Made by a program: the position numbers and the translations under genes. The notes under the pieces are model-generated. The model did not search any database. It was not told the origin of the DNA and worked only from the letters and a program-made list of their open reading frames with translations. A stretch of DNA of 64,000 nt from Streptomyces tendae (GTDB taxonomy: Bacteria > Actinomycetota > Actinomycetes > Streptomycetales > Streptomycetaceae): positions 1 through 64,000 of the forward strand of contig NZ_BMUY01000002.1 of NCBI RefSeq assembly GCF_014650435.1, in the 5' to 3' direction. How positions within the stretch are numbered: the first letter of the stretch is position 1; every line of letters starts with the position of its first letter. Shown here in pieces: positions 17,575-27,017 of the stretch.

Positions 17575-18984
17575 ATGGCTGCCCGTACGAAGTCCGCCAA
17601 GGAACGGCCGTCCTACCGCTGCACCGAGTGCGGCTGGCAGACGGCCAAGTGGCTCGGCCGCTGCCCCGAATGCCAGGCATGGGGCACGGTCGAGGAGTAC
17701 GGCGCGCCCGCCGTGCGTACGACCACCCCGGGGCGCGTGACCACGTCCGCGGTGCCGATCGGGCAGGTCGACGGCCGGCAGGCGACCGCCCGTTCCACCG
17801 GCGTGCCCGAGCTGGACCGGGTGCTGGGGGGCGGGCTGGTGCCCGGGGCCGTGGTGCTGGTCGCCGGTGAGCCGGGCGTCGGGAAGTCCACGCTGCTCCT
17901 TGACGTCGCGGCCAAGTCGGCGAGCGACGAGCACCGGACGCTGTACGTCACCGGTGAGGAGTCGGCGAGCCAGGTGCGGCTGCGGGCCGACCGGATCCAC
18001 GCCATCGACGACCATCTGTATCTCGCCGCCGAGACGGACCTCGCGGCGGTGCTCGGGCACCTGGACGCCGTCAAGCCGTCGCTGCTGATCCTGGACTCCG
18101 TGCAGACCGTCGCCTCGCCCGAGATCGACGGCGCCCCGGGCGGCATGGCGCAGGTGCGGGAGGTCGCGGGGGCGCTGATCCGGGCCTCCAAGGAACGCGG
18201 CATGTCCACGCTGCTGGTGGGCCACGTCACCAAGGACGGGGCCATCGCGGGCCCGCGGCTGCTGGAGCACCTCGTGGACGTCGTGCTGCATTTCGAGGGC
18301 GACCGGCATGCGCGGCTGAGGCTGGTGCGGGGGGTGAAGAACCGGTACGGGACGACCGACGAGGTCGGGTGCTTCGAGCTGCATGACGAGGGGATCACGG
18401 GGCTCGCCGATCCCAGTGGGCTGTTTCTCACGCGGCGGGCCGAGCCCGTGCCCGGCACCTGTCTGACCGTCACCCTGGAGGGGCGCCGGCCGCTGGTCGC
18501 CGAGGTGCAGGCGCTGACCGTGGACTCGCAGATTCCGTCGCCGCGGCGTACGACCTCGGGGCTCGAGACCTCGCGGGTGTCGATGATGCTGGCCGTGCTG
18601 GAGCAGCGCGGCCGCATCAGCGCGCTGGGGAAGAGGGACATCTACAGCGCGACGGTGGGCGGGGTGAAGCTCTCCGAGCCCGCCGCCGACCTCGCCGTCG
18701 CGCTGGCGTTGGCGAGTGCGGCCAGTGACACTCCGCTGCCCAAGAACCTCGTCGCGATCGGCGAGGTCGGTCTCGCCGGGGAGGTGAGACGGGTCACGGG
18801 GGTGCAGCGCAGGCTCTCCGAAGCGCACCGGCTGGGCTTCACGCACGCCCTGGTACCGGCCGATCCGGGCAGGGTCCCCGACGGCATGAAGGTGCTGGAA
18901 GTCGCGGACATGGGGGACGCCCTGCGGGTGCTTCCGCGCTCGCGTCGGCGAGAGGCCCCACGGGATGAGGAGGACCGCCGGTAG
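17575..18984 (+). CDS. radA: DNA repair protein RadA/Sms
   Basis: A RecA-like ATPase that processes recombination intermediates. 469 residues. The N-terminal zinc finger is CTEC...CPEC (Cys16, 19, 30, 33), Walker A GEPGVGKST is near residue 98, the RadA-specific KNRYG is near 254, and a Lon-protease-like C-terminal domain is present. The start at 17575 places the zinc finger at the usual position and has TACGGT six bases upstream, so the mRNA is probably leaderless. disA follows 81 bp downstream; radA-disA is a conserved actinobacterial pair, and RadA is known to modulate DisA in other bacteria. Confidence 0.97.
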   Translation: MAARTKSAKERPSYRCTECGWQTAKWLGRCPECQAWGTVEEYGAPAVRTTTPGRVTTSAVPIGQVDGRQATARSTGVPELDRVLGGGLVPGAVVLVAGEPGVGKSTLLLDVAAKSASDEHRTLYVTGEESASQVRLRADRIHAIDDHLYLAAETDLAAVLGHLDAVKPSLLILDSVQTVASPEIDGAPGGMAQVREVAGALIRASKERGMSTLLVGHVTKDGAIAGPRLLEHLVDVVLHFEGDRHARLRLVRGVKNRYGTTDEVGCFELHDEGITGLADPSGLFLTRRAEPVPGTCLTVTLEGRRPLVAEVQALTVDSQIPSPRRTTSGLETSRVSMMLAVLEQRGRISALGKRDIYSATVGGVKLSEPAADLAVALALASAASDTPLPKNLVAIGEVGLAGEVRRVTGVQRRLSEAHRLGFTHALVPADPGRVPDGMKVLEVADMGDALRVLPRSRRREAPRDEEDRR

Positions 18985-19065
18985 ACTTTGCCCTGGTCTC
19001 GCCCGTCCGTACGACCGAGTGTGCGACGGGGGAGGGCCGGAAGAACCTGCGACCGGAGGAGTGCA

Positions 19066-20190
19066 GTGGCAGCCAACGACCGGGCAGCAGCTCCCGGAAA
19101 GTCCGGTGGGAGTGCCGGTGCCGATGGCCTGATGCGCGCCTCACTGAGCGCCGTGGCGCCCGGCACGTCCCTGCGCGACGGCCTGGAGCGGGTCCTGCGC
19201 GGCAACACCGGCGGTCTGATCGTGCTGGGTTCCGACAAGACCGTCGAGCAGATGTGCACGGGCGGTTTCGTGCTGGACGTCGAGTTCACCGCGACGCGGC
19301 TGCGCGAGCTGTGCAAGCTCGACGGCGGCATCGTGCTGTCGTCCGACCTGTCGAAGATCCTGCGGGCCGGGGTGCAGCTCCTCCCGGACCCGACCATTCC
19401 GACGGAGGAGACCGGTACGCGGCACCGTACGGCGGACCGGGTCAGCAAGCAGGTCGGATTCCCCGTCGTGTCGGTTTCGCAGTCGATGCGGCTGATCGCC
19501 CTGTACGTGGACGGGCAGCGGCGGGTGCTGGAGGACTCGGCCGCGATCCTGTCCCGGGCCAACCAGGCGCTGGCGACCCTGGAGCGGTACAAGCTCCGGC
19601 TCGACGAGGTCGCGGGCACGCTGTCGGCCCTGGAGATCGAGGACCTGGTGACGGTGCGGGACGTCTCGGCGGTCGCGCAGCGGCTGGAGATGGTGCGCCG
19701 GATCGCCACCGAGATCGCCGAGTACGTGGTGGAGCTGGGGACGGACGGGCGGCTGCTCGCGCTGCAGTTGGACGAGTTGATCGCCGGTGTGGAGCCCGAG
19801 CGCGAGCTGGTCGTGCGGGACTACGTGCCCGAGCCGACCGCGAAGCGCTCCCGTACGGTCGACGAGGCGCTCGCCGAGCTGGACAAGCTGAGCCACGCCG
19901 AGCTGCTGGAACTGTCCACGGTGGCGCGGGCCTTGGGGTACACCGGGTCGCCCGAGACGCTGGACTCCGCGGTGTCGCCGCGCGGGTTCCGGCTGCTGGC
20001 CAAGGTGCCGCGGCTGCCGGGCGCGATCATCGACCGGCTGGTGGAGCACTTCGGTGGTCTGCAGAAGCTGCTCGCGGCGAGTGTGGACGACCTCCAGACG
20101 GTGGACGGTGTCGGCGAGGCGCGGGCGCGCAGCGTGCGGGAGGGGCTGTCGCGGCTGGCGGAGTCGTCGATCCTGGAGCGTTACGTCTGA
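19066..20190 (+). CDS. disA: Diadenylate cyclase DisA (DNA integrity scanning)
   Basis: Makes c-di-AMP from two ATP in the cytoplasm. 374 residues from GTG 19066, which follows GGAGGA. With this start the catalytic Asp of the DGG motif is residue 86, the position quoted for Streptomyces DisA (D86), and RHR is 119-121. The C-terminal helix-hairpin-helix domain ([24 protein letters not shown]) binds branched DNA. DisA is normally DGA at the catalytic site; here the third residue is Gly. It lies in a probable operon with radA. Confidence 0.97.
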   Translation: MAANDRAAAPGKSGGSAGADGLMRASLSAVAPGTSLRDGLERVLRGNTGGLIVLGSDKTVEQMCTGGFVLDVEFTATRLRELCKLDGGIVLSSDLSKILRAGVQLLPDPTIPTEETGTRHRTADRVSKQVGFPVVSVSQSMRLIALYVDGQRRVLEDSAAILSRANQALATLERYKLRLDEVAGTLSALEIEDLVTVRDVSAVAQRLEMVRRIATEIAEYVVELGTDGRLLALQLDELIAGVEPERELVVRDYVPEPTAKRSRTVDEALAELDKLSHAELLELSTVARALGYTGSPETLDSAVSPRGFRLLAKVPRLPGAIIDRLVEHFGGLQKLLAASVDDLQTVDGVGEARARSVREGLSRLAESSILERYV

Positions 20191-20205
20191 CGTCCGCGGC
20201 GGGCC

Positions 20206-20229
20206 CCGGGGGCGCGGCCGCGCCCCCGG
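20206..20229. terminator. Bidirectional terminator between disA and the DUF4232-like gene
   Basis: CCGGGGGCGCGG (20206-20217) and CCGCGCCCCCGG (20218-20229) form a perfect 24-bp palindrome squeezed between the converging stop codons at 20190 and 20230. It can serve both genes. Confidence 0.65.
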
Positions 20230-21078
20230 TCAGTCGTTCTTCAGGACGAAGGACGTCTGGACCTTCTCGAAGCCGGGCGCCTTTGCCTCGACCAGATAGG
20301 TGCCCGCCTTGGCCGAACCCGCCGGCGGCGTACCGCACTCGGGGGCGCTGGGCTTGCGGTCCCACTTGGTGGTGTAGGTGATGCCGCTGCCGGCGGCGAC
20401 GCGGTAGCGCAGGCTGCCCGTGCCCTTGACGCAGTCGTCCGAGGCCCAGTAGGCGTCGTCGCCGTCGGCCGGGGTGATGGTGAACACCGCGTTCTTCGGG
20501 CCGAGATCGACCTTGCAGTCGCTGCCGGAGGTGTTCCGCGCGGTCAGTTCGAAGGCGGGGGTCTGCCCGGGCGAGTAGCTGTTGCGGACGCTGCGCAGGC
20601 TCAACTTCACGGCGCCCGGGGTGCAGTTGGGCAGGGCCGACCCGGCCGGCAGCGCGTCGCCCGCGCCGACGCCGGTCACCGCGCCGCCTCCGCCGCCTGG
20701 GCCACCGGCGCTGCCCGATCCGTCGCCGCCACCCGACTCGCCGTCGCCGGACCCGGAACCGTCACTGGAGCCGTCACCGGAGCCGTCACCGCCCGAACTC
20801 GATCCGGAGCCCGAGCCGTTGGAGTCGCCCGACTCGTCGCGTCCGCCCGGTGCCTGGCTGATCGCCGGGCCGGAACCCGAGGGGCCCGGGGTGATCGACG
20901 GTGCCGGGTTCTTGCCGTTGGCCCCGTCCTCGCGGCCCTTGTCGCCTCCCCCGCCGCCGGAGACCACGATCCACGTGATCAACAGCGCCAACAGGGCGAA
21001 AAGAGACAGCAGTACGGCCCTCCGTCGCCAGTAGATGGAGGAGGGAAGCGGCCCGACCGGATTGCGCAGAGATCCCAC
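20230..21078 (-). CDS. Membrane-anchored extracytoplasmic protein with Ig-like C-terminus
   Basis: 282 residues from GTG 21078, supported by TACAGT seven bases upstream. A short cytoplasmic N-terminus and one membrane segment (VLLSLFALLALLITWIVV) are followed by about 110 residues of Gly/Ser/Asp linker. A ~125-residue C-terminal domain has four Cys (NCTPG, DCKVD, DCVKG, ECGTP) and TYTTKWDRKPSAPECG. The domain resembles DUF4232-type modules. Function is unknown. Confidence 0.8.
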   Translation of the reverse strand: MGSLRNPVGPLPSSIYWRRRAVLLSLFALLALLITWIVVSGGGGGDKGREDGANGKNPAPSITPGPSGSGPAISQAPGGRDESGDSNGSGSGSSSGGDGSGDGSSDGSGSGDGESGGGDGSGSAGGPGGGGGAVTGVGAGDALPAGSALPNCTPGAVKLSLRSVRNSYSPGQTPAFELTARNTSGSDCKVDLGPKNAVFTITPADGDDAYWASDDCVKGTGSLRYRVAAGSGITYTTKWDRKPSAPECGTPPAGSAKAGTYLVEAKAPGFEKVQTSFVLKND

Positions 21079-21230
21079 GGCGCAAACTGTACGAGAGATC
21101 GGCGCGTTCCCTTGTCCCACCCGCCGTTCCGGCCCGCAACTTTTACGGATCATCATTCCGCAGACCGTCCGGAACGCACCCGGTGGCGGTTTGTCGTGCG
21201 GTGGTCCTCCCGTGGCAGGATCGGAGGGTC

Positions 21231-22157
21231 ATGACTGCGCCCACTAAGCCCTCGCCAGGCGGACCCTCCGACCCCGCCGCGTCCGGTGTGCCGCTGCACG
21301 CCCCCGTCATCGACTGGTTCGACGAGCACGCCCGCGATCTGCCGTGGCGTCGCCCCGAGGCCGGTGCCTGGGGCGTGATGGTCAGCGAGTTCATGCTCCA
21401 GCAGACCCCGGTCAGCCGTGTCCAGCCCGTCTACGAGCAGTGGCTGGCCCGCTGGCCGCGCCCCGCCGACCTCGCCGCCGAGGCACCGGGCGAGGCCGTG
21501 CGCGCCTGGGGCCGGCTCGGCTACCCGCGCCGCGCCCTGCGGCTGCACGGCGCCGCCGCGGCCATAACGGAACGGCACGGCGGCGACGTACCCGCCGACC
21601 ACGCCCAACTGCTGGCACTGCCCGGCATCGGCGAGTACACGGCCGCGGCGGTCGCCTCCTTCGCGTACGGCCAGCGGCACGCCGTACTGGACACCAACGT
21701 CCGCCGGGTCCTCGCCCGCGCGGTCAGCGGTGTGCAGTACCCGCCGAACGCCACCACCGCCGCCGAGCGGAAGCTGGCGCGGGCACTGCTGCCCGCCGAG
21801 GAGGCGAGTGCGGCCCGCTGGGCCGCCGCCTCGATGGAGCTGGGCGCGCTGGTCTGCACGGCGAAGAACGAGTCGTGCCACCGCTGCCCGATCGCGGCCC
21901 AGTGCGCCTGGCGGCTGGCCGGCAAGCCCGCCCACGACGGGCCGCCGCGACGCGGCCAGACGTACGCGGGCACCGACCGGCAGGTGCGCGGGCGGCTGCT
22001 CGCGGTACTGCGGGAGGCGGCCGGGCCGGTGCCGCAGGCGGCCCTCGACCAGGTGTGGCAGGAACCGGTGCAGCGCGCCCGCGCCCTGGACGGGCTGGTG
22101 GCCGACGGTCTGGTGGAGCCGCTGGCGGACGGGCTGTACCGGCTGCCGCTGAGCTGA
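21231..22157 (+). CDS. mutY: A/G-specific adenine DNA glycosylase
   Basis: Removes adenine mispaired with 8-oxoguanine. 308 residues. Catalytic Glu53 is in VSEFMLQQTP, the helix-hairpin-helix is LPGIGEYTAAAVASFAYG, and the [4Fe-4S] ligands follow C-x6-C-x2-C-x5-C in CTAKNESCHRCPIAAQC. The C-terminal ~70 residues form a winged-helix-like region, and the Nudix-like domain of longer MutY proteins is not evident. The start at 21231 follows GGATCGGAGGGTC. The stop codon lies in the first unit of a 25-bp tandem duplication (22141-22190). Confidence 0.95.
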   Translation: MTAPTKPSPGGPSDPAASGVPLHAPVIDWFDEHARDLPWRRPEAGAWGVMVSEFMLQQTPVSRVQPVYEQWLARWPRPADLAAEAPGEAVRAWGRLGYPRRALRLHGAAAAITERHGGDVPADHAQLLALPGIGEYTAAAVASFAYGQRHAVLDTNVRRVLARAVSGVQYPPNATTAAERKLARALLPAEEASAARWAAASMELGALVCTAKNESCHRCPIAAQCAWRLAGKPAHDGPPRRGQTYAGTDRQVRGRLLAVLREAAGPVPQAALDQVWQEPVQRARALDGLVADGLVEPLADGLYRLPLS

Positions 22158-22457
22158 CGCGCGACGGCTGCCGCTGAGCTGGCACACGACGGCTGCCGCG
22201 ACGTCTTTGTGACGGCTCTTATATTGCGCAAATCGCCTGATGTCACCATCAAGTGGTGCGTCGATTTTCCCGGTTCCTCCTTCCGTTACACAACCGACGG
22301 ACAGCCGAGGGTTTGCCGCAGGCTGCTTCGCACAGCGCCGTGACAACGCTTCCCTACCTTCGTTTGCGTGCCCAGAGGGCATGGCACGACAACAGACCAC
22401 AGGCAGTGGGCCGACGGTGACCACCGTCGGGGTACGGGGATCGGAAGGGCGGTTGAC
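22158..22457 (+). promoter_or_regulatory. Upstream region of sigE
   Basis: A 300-bp gap without a gene. It starts with the second unit of the 25-bp duplication at the mutY end, then a relatively A+T-rich stretch (CTTATATTGCGCAAATCGCC, 22217-22236). In S. coelicolor the sigE promoter in this position is activated by CseB under envelope stress. I could not pick out the CseB site or a confident -10/-35 pair by eye. Confidence 0.5.
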
Positions 22458-22991
22458 ATGGGCGAGGTGCTCGAGTTCGAGGAGTACGTCCGCACCCGGC
22501 AGGACGCGCTGCTGCGCAGCGCCAGGCGCCTGGTCCCCGACCCCGTCGACGCCCAGGACCTGTTGCAGACCGCGCTGGCGCGGACGTACCGGCGCTGGGA
22601 GACCATCGAGGACAAGCGGCTCGCGGACGCCTACCTGCGCCGGGTGATGATCAACACCCGGACCGAGTGGTGGCGGGCGCGGAAGCTGGAGGAGGTGCCG
22701 ACCGAGCAGCTCCCCGAGTCGCCCATGGACGACGCCACCGAGCAGCACGCGGACCGGGCCCTGCTGATGGACGTCCTGAAGGTGCTCGCCCCGAAGCAGC
22801 GCAGCGTCGTCGTGCTGCGACACTGGGAGCAGATGTCAACGGAGGAGACCGCCGCCGCCCTCGGCATGTCGGCGGGGACGGTCAAGAGCACGCTGCACCG
22901 GGCGCTCGCCCGGCTCCGCGAGGAGCTGGTCGCCCGCGATCTGGACGCACGGGCGCTGGAGCGTGAGGAGCGGGAGCGTTGCGCGGCCTGA
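22458..22991 (+). CDS. sigE: ECF sigma factor SigE
   Basis: Directs transcription of cell-envelope stress genes. 177 residues. The sequence beginning MGEVLEFEEYVRTRQDALLR is, as I recall it, essentially S. coelicolor SigE. Region 2 (DAQDLLQTALARTYRRWETI) and region 4 (AALGMSAGTVKSTLHRALARL) are intact. The ATG at 22458 follows GGAAGGGCGG. There is no anti-sigma gene: in this system SigE is controlled at the level of transcription by CseBC. Its 3' end overlaps cseA. Confidence 0.97.
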   Translation: MGEVLEFEEYVRTRQDALLRSARRLVPDPVDAQDLLQTALARTYRRWETIEDKRLADAYLRRVMINTRTEWWRARKLEEVPTEQLPESPMDDATEQHADRALLMDVLKVLAPKQRSVVVLRHWEQMSTEETAAALGMSAGTVKSTLHRALARLREELVARDLDARALEREERERCAA

Positions 22992-23662
22992 CCGACGGTC
23001 GGACTCCCGGGGAGACCCGGAGAACCACGCAGGCGGCGAGTACGGCGGTGGCCGTGTTCGTCGCCCTCGGCGTTTCCCTGTCCGGCTGCGGGACCGGCGG
23101 CACCGGCGCCCGGGACGAGGGGCCGGCCCACGCGGACACGGTCGGCGGCGCGGCCTCGCCGTCGCCCGCGCCCGCGGCGAAGTCGTCCCCCTCGCCCTCG
23201 AAGGTGCCCGACCGGGTCGACGCGGTGCGGCTCGTCAAGGCCGACCCCAAGGTGTCCCCGGAGGTCAAGCGCGAGCTGAAGCCGTGCGTCGCCGACGAGT
23301 ACCCGATCGACGTGTCGTACGGGAAGCTGACGGACGGCTCGGCGGACGACGTCGTCGTCAACGTGCTGACGTGCGGTGACGCGGTGGGTGTGGGCAGTTA
23401 CGTGTACCGCGAGGAGGACGGCGCGTACCAGAATGTGTTCAAGGCCGAGGAGCCTCCGGTCTACGCGGAGATCGACCGCGGCGACCTGGTGGTGACGAAG
23501 CAGGTGTACGACAAGGGGGACCCGGTGTCGAGTCCGTCCGGCGAGAACGTGATCACGTACAGCTGGACGTCGGGCCGGTTCGCCGAGGAGTACCGCACCC
23601 ACAACGACTACAGCAAGGCCGCGGGGAACGCGCCCACCCCGGTCCCGGAGCCGGACAGCTGA
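22979..23662 (+). CDS. cseA: Lipoprotein CseA, negative modulator of the SigE system
   Basis: 227 residues from TTG 22979, overlapping the sigE end by 13 bp. The signal segment TAVAVFVALGVSLSGC ends in a lipobox with Cys near residue 37, so the protein should be anchored on the outer face of the membrane. The mature part has a Ser/Pro/Ala linker and a globular domain with Cys in KPCVADE and LTCGDA. In S. coelicolor loss of CseA raises sigE expression. The TTG start is the least certain part; the reading frame is firm. Confidence 0.9.
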   Translation: MRGLTDGRTPGETRRTTQAASTAVAVFVALGVSLSGCGTGGTGARDEGPAHADTVGGAASPSPAPAAKSSPSPSKVPDRVDAVRLVKADPKVSPEVKRELKPCVADEYPIDVSYGKLTDGSADDVVVNVLTCGDAVGVGSYVYREEDGAYQNVFKAEEPPVYAEIDRGDLVVTKQVYDKGDPVSSPSGENVITYSWTSGRFAEEYRTHNDYSKAAGNAPTPVPEPDS

Positions 23663-23796
23663 ACCGCTCCGCCCGGCCGGGCCGGCCCGCGTGAACCGAT
23701 CGGGCCGCTCGTACCGATGACCGGGTGAAGGCGCCTTGGGCGATCCGGCGACCGACCCGTTCGACCGACCACACCATGAGGACTGAGAGCACCGGG

Positions 23797-24501
23797 ATGG
23801 CAGACCAGACCCACGTCCTGTTCGTCGAGGACGACGACGTCATCCGCGAGGCCACGCAGCTCGCCCTGGAGCGGGACGGCTTCGCGGTCACCGCGATGCC
23901 CGACGGGCTCTCGGGCCTGGAGTCCTTCCGGGCCGACCGTCCCGACATCGCCCTGCTGGACGTCATGCTCCCCGGCCTGGACGGCGTCAGCCTGTGCCGC
24001 CGGATCCGGGACGAGTCCACGGTGCCGGTGATCATGCTGTCGGCGCGGGCGGACTCCATCGACGTGGTGCTCGGCCTGGAGGCGGGCGCCGACGACTACG
24101 TGACCAAGCCGTTCGACGGCGCGGTGCTGGTCGCCCGGATCCGGGCCGTGCTGCGCCGCTTCGGGCACGCCGGGGGCGGCGACCGGGCCGAGGCGTCCGG
24201 GGCCGCGGACACCGGTGGCGTGCTCACCTTCGGCGACCTGGAGGTGGACACGGACGGCATGGAGGTGCGCCGGGCCGGGCGGCCGGTGGGGCTCACTCCG
24301 ACCGAGATGCGGCTGCTGCTGGAGTTCTCCTCCGCTCCGGGCACCGTGCTCTCCCGCGACAAGCTGCTGGAGCGGGTGTGGGACTACGGCTGGGGCGGGG
24401 ACACCCGGGTCGTCGACGTACACGTGCAGCGGCTGCGCACCAAGATCGGCCAGGACCGGATCGAGACGGTCCGCGGCTTCGGCTACAAGTTGAAGGCCTG
24501 A
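23797..24501 (+). CDS. cseB: Response regulator CseB (OmpR family)
   Basis: 234 residues starting MADQTHVLFVEDDD. Receiver domain with the phosphoacceptor Asp55 in LLDVMLPG and the Lys in VTKPF, followed by an OmpR-type winged helix (LTPTEMRLLLEF ... VVDVHVQRLRTKIG). When phosphorylated by CseC it activates the sigE promoter. An upstream in-frame ATG at 23725 is rejected because the receiver begins properly at 23797. The 134-bp gap after cseA holds no gene. Confidence 0.97.
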   Translation: MADQTHVLFVEDDDVIREATQLALERDGFAVTAMPDGLSGLESFRADRPDIALLDVMLPGLDGVSLCRRIRDESTVPVIMLSARADSIDVVLGLEAGADDYVTKPFDGAVLVARIRAVLRRFGHAGGGDRAEASGAADTGGVLTFGDLEVDTDGMEVRRAGRPVGLTPTEMRLLLEFSSAPGTVLSRDKLLERVWDYGWGGDTRVVDVHVQRLRTKIGQDRIETVRGFGYKLKA

Positions 24502-24517
24502 GCGGGGATACAGGGAT

Positions 24518-26089
24518 ATGCGGGGGTTCTTCCGACCACGCCGGAGCGTCTCGCCGCCGGGGCACCCGTACGACCGCACGGAGCCCGGAGAGCAGCCGGG
24601 ACCCGGCGATCACACCGGGCCCGGTGAGCACGCGGGACCCGGTGGGCGCAGGGGGCCGGGCGGGCGTGCGCGCGGCACCGGGGTGCGCGGCATCGGTGTG
24701 CGCGGGCTGCGTGCCCGCGGTATCCGCACCGGGCTGCGCTGGAAGCTGAGCGCGGCCATCGCGCTGGTCGGCGCACTGGTGGCGATCGCGCTGAGCCTGG
24801 TCGTGCACAACGCCGCCCGGGTCTCGATGCTGGACAATGCCCGCGACCTCGCCGACGACCGCGTCCTGATCGCCCAGCGCAACTACGAGCTGTCCGGGCG
24901 GCAGAACTTCCCGAACGCCCAGATCGACGACCCCGACCTGCCGCCCGAGCTGCGCCGCAAGGTCGAGGCGGGCCGCCGGGCCACGTATGTCGCCGAGCGG
25001 CCGGACGGGGTGACGGACATCTGGGCGGCGGTGCCGCTCAAGGACGGGCACGTGATGTCCCTGCACTCCGGTTTCACCGACCGCAGCGCGGACATCCTCA
25101 GCGACCTGGACCAGGCCCTGGTCATCGGTTCCATCGCGGTCGTCCTCGGTGGCAGCGCGCTGGGCGTGCTCATCGGCGGTCAGTTGTCGCGTCGGCTGCG
25201 CAAGGCCGCGGCCGCCGCGAACCAGGTGGCCAACGGCGAGGCCGAGGTCCGGGTGCGGGAGGCCATCGGCGGCGTCGTGCGGGACGAGACGGACGACGTG
25301 GCACGCGCCGTGGACGCGATGGCGGACGCCCTGCAGCAGCGCATCGAGGCCGAGCGCCGGGTCACCGCGGACATCGCGCACGAGCTGCGCACGCCGGTGA
25401 CCGGGCTGCTCACGGCCGCCGAGCTGCTGCCGCCGGGCCGGCCGACCGAGCTGGTCCTGGACCGGGCGAAGGCGATGCGCACGCTGGTCGAGGACGTCCT
25501 GGAGGTGGCGCGGCTCGACGGGGCCTCGGAGCGGGCCGAGCTGCAGGACATCATGCTGGGCGACTTCGTGACCCGGCGGGTGGCGGCCAAGGACCCGGCC
25601 GTCGAGGTACGGGTGATCCACGAGTCGGAGGTCACCACCGACCCGCGCCGTCTGGAGCGCGTGCTGTTCAACCTGCTCGCCAACGCCGCCCGGCACGGCC
25701 GCTCGCCCGTCGAGGTCAGCGTCGAGGGCCGGGTGATCCGGGTCCGCGACCACGGCCCCGGCTTCCCCGAGGACCTGCTGGCCGAGGGCCCGAGCCGGTT
25801 CCGCACCGGCAGCACGGACCGGGCCGGTCGCGGGCACGGGCTCGGCCTGACCATCGCCGCGGGCCAGGCCCGGGTCCTGGGCGCCCGGCTCACCTTCCGC
25901 AACGTGCGCCCGGCCGGCGCCCCCGAGCACATACCGGCCGAGGGCGCGGTCGCCGTCCTGTGGCTCCCGGAGCACGCCCCGACCAACACGGGGAGCTACC
26001 CGATGCTGCCGGACCGGTCGGGCGGCGGCACGTCGTCTTCCGGGAACGCGTCCCGGGAAGCCGTCCAGGGGACGTCCCGGAACCGGTGA
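24518..26089 (+). CDS. cseC: Sensor histidine kinase CseC
   Basis: 523 residues, 16 bp after cseB. An unusually long cytoplasmic N-terminus carries Gly/Pro-Gly repeats (GPGDHTGPGEHAGPGG) and then GVRGIGVRGLRARGIR. Two membrane segments (about 88-110 and 205-227) bracket an extracellular sensor of roughly 95 residues. A HAMP domain, the phospho-His288 box ADIAHELRTPVTGLL and an ATPase with N-box NLLANAARHG and G-boxes DHGPGF and GRGHGLGL follow. It senses envelope damage such as that caused by cell-wall antibiotics and phosphorylates CseB. Confidence 0.96.
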   Translation: MRGFFRPRRSVSPPGHPYDRTEPGEQPGPGDHTGPGEHAGPGGRRGPGGRARGTGVRGIGVRGLRARGIRTGLRWKLSAAIALVGALVAIALSLVVHNAARVSMLDNARDLADDRVLIAQRNYELSGRQNFPNAQIDDPDLPPELRRKVEAGRRATYVAERPDGVTDIWAAVPLKDGHVMSLHSGFTDRSADILSDLDQALVIGSIAVVLGGSALGVLIGGQLSRRLRKAAAAANQVANGEAEVRVREAIGGVVRDETDDVARAVDAMADALQQRIEAERRVTADIAHELRTPVTGLLTAAELLPPGRPTELVLDRAKAMRTLVEDVLEVARLDGASERAELQDIMLGDFVTRRVAAKDPAVEVRVIHESEVTTDPRRLERVLFNLLANAARHGRSPVEVSVEGRVIRVRDHGPGFPEDLLAEGPSRFRTGSTDRAGRGHGLGLTIAAGQARVLGARLTFRNVRPAGAPEHIPAEGAVAVLWLPEHAPTNTGSYPMLPDRSGGGTSSSGNASREAVQGTSRNR

Positions 26090-26099
26090 CGCCCGGCGG

Positions 26100-26933
26100 T
26101 CAGATCCGGTCGAGTGCGGCGCGGACCCGGTCGAGTCCCTCCGCCCTCCAGTGGTCCCGGTCGGGCATCTGATCGTCCCGGCGCCAGCGCCAGGCGGAGA
26201 ACAGCGCCCAGTTCAGCGCGCGGCACCGGTGGAGCAGTGCGGGATCCGCACCCGGGTAGTGCTCCGCGACTTCTTCCGGACCATGGGCGAGGTCGAACTC
26301 GATCGGCCCGCGGCAGCAGGTGGCGAGGTCGACGAAGAGCGGGCCTCTGCGCGTGTTCAGGAGGTTTCCGGGGTGCGGCTCGCCGTGCAGCAGCTGGTCG
26401 CGCGCCCTGTCGGCCCTGGTCTCGGCGCTCAGACCGGCGAGTGTGTCGTGGAGGAACGCCCGGTCGGGGTCGGACAGCTCGGGTGACCGCTCCCGGTCCT
26501 CCACCCCGTCCAGCGCCACGGCCACCCGGTCGGTGAAGTGCGGTGCGTCCACGTCGATCCGGCGCAGGGCGGCGTGGTGCCGCATGAGCGCGTCCGCGTA
26601 GTCGGCCGGCGCGATCTCGGGTCCCACCGGTGCGTAGTAGGTCCAGAGGGAGACGGCGAAGGCGTCCCGCACCTGGACCCGGGGCTCGGTCCGGGGGTCC
26701 AGCTCCCCCACCGGAGCCTCGGCGTCGGCGAGCCGACGGGCGACCTCCACTTCGAACGCGGCCTCTGCCAGATGTCCCGAGGGCGCGACCCGGGCCAGAA
26801 CGTCACAGGGCAGCAGACGCAGTACGACGCGGTCCGAGTTGTGGACGACGACCACCTCGTCGGCCCGGAGGCCCTGCTCTGAAGCGGCCGTCCGGCCGGC
26901 CTCGACTGCGCGGCGGAGTTCCGCTGGCTCCAC
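26100..26933 (-). CDS. Aminoglycoside-phosphotransferase-fold kinase
   Basis: 277 residues from GTG 26933, chosen because AAAGGAGGACG lies immediately upstream; an ATG 30 bases earlier (26963) precedes the ribosome site. The Brenner motif is HGEPHPGNLL and the metal-binding segment FVDLATCCRGPIEFDL, as in APH/choline-kinase-like enzymes (Asp of HGD replaced by Glu). The substrate may be a small molecule or antibiotic; nothing nearby decides. It is convergent with cseC, 10 bp apart. Confidence 0.85.
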   Translation of the reverse strand: MEPAELRRAVEAGRTAASEQGLRADEVVVVHNSDRVVLRLLPCDVLARVAPSGHLAEAAFEVEVARRLADAEAPVGELDPRTEPRVQVRDAFAVSLWTYYAPVGPEIAPADYADALMRHHAALRRIDVDAPHFTDRVAVALDGVEDRERSPELSDPDRAFLHDTLAGLSAETRADRARDQLLHGEPHPGNLLNTRRGPLFVDLATCCRGPIEFDLAHGPEEVAEHYPGADPALLHRCRALNWALFSAWRWRRDDQMPDRDHWRAEGLDRVRAALDRI

Positions 26934-27017
26934 ACCGTCCTCCTTTGTGGGGTCGGTGCCCATGATTGTGGTGCGAGTGGTCCCGGTCGAGAGGTTTTCG
27001 CTCCCGGCGGCCGGAGG

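Noticed and set aside
22217..22440. SigE-type autoregulatory promoter (GGAAC-type -35) upstream of sigE
   Set aside because: No GGAAC...GTC-type pair at the expected spacing could be found by eye; CseB-dependent control is assumed from the known system instead.
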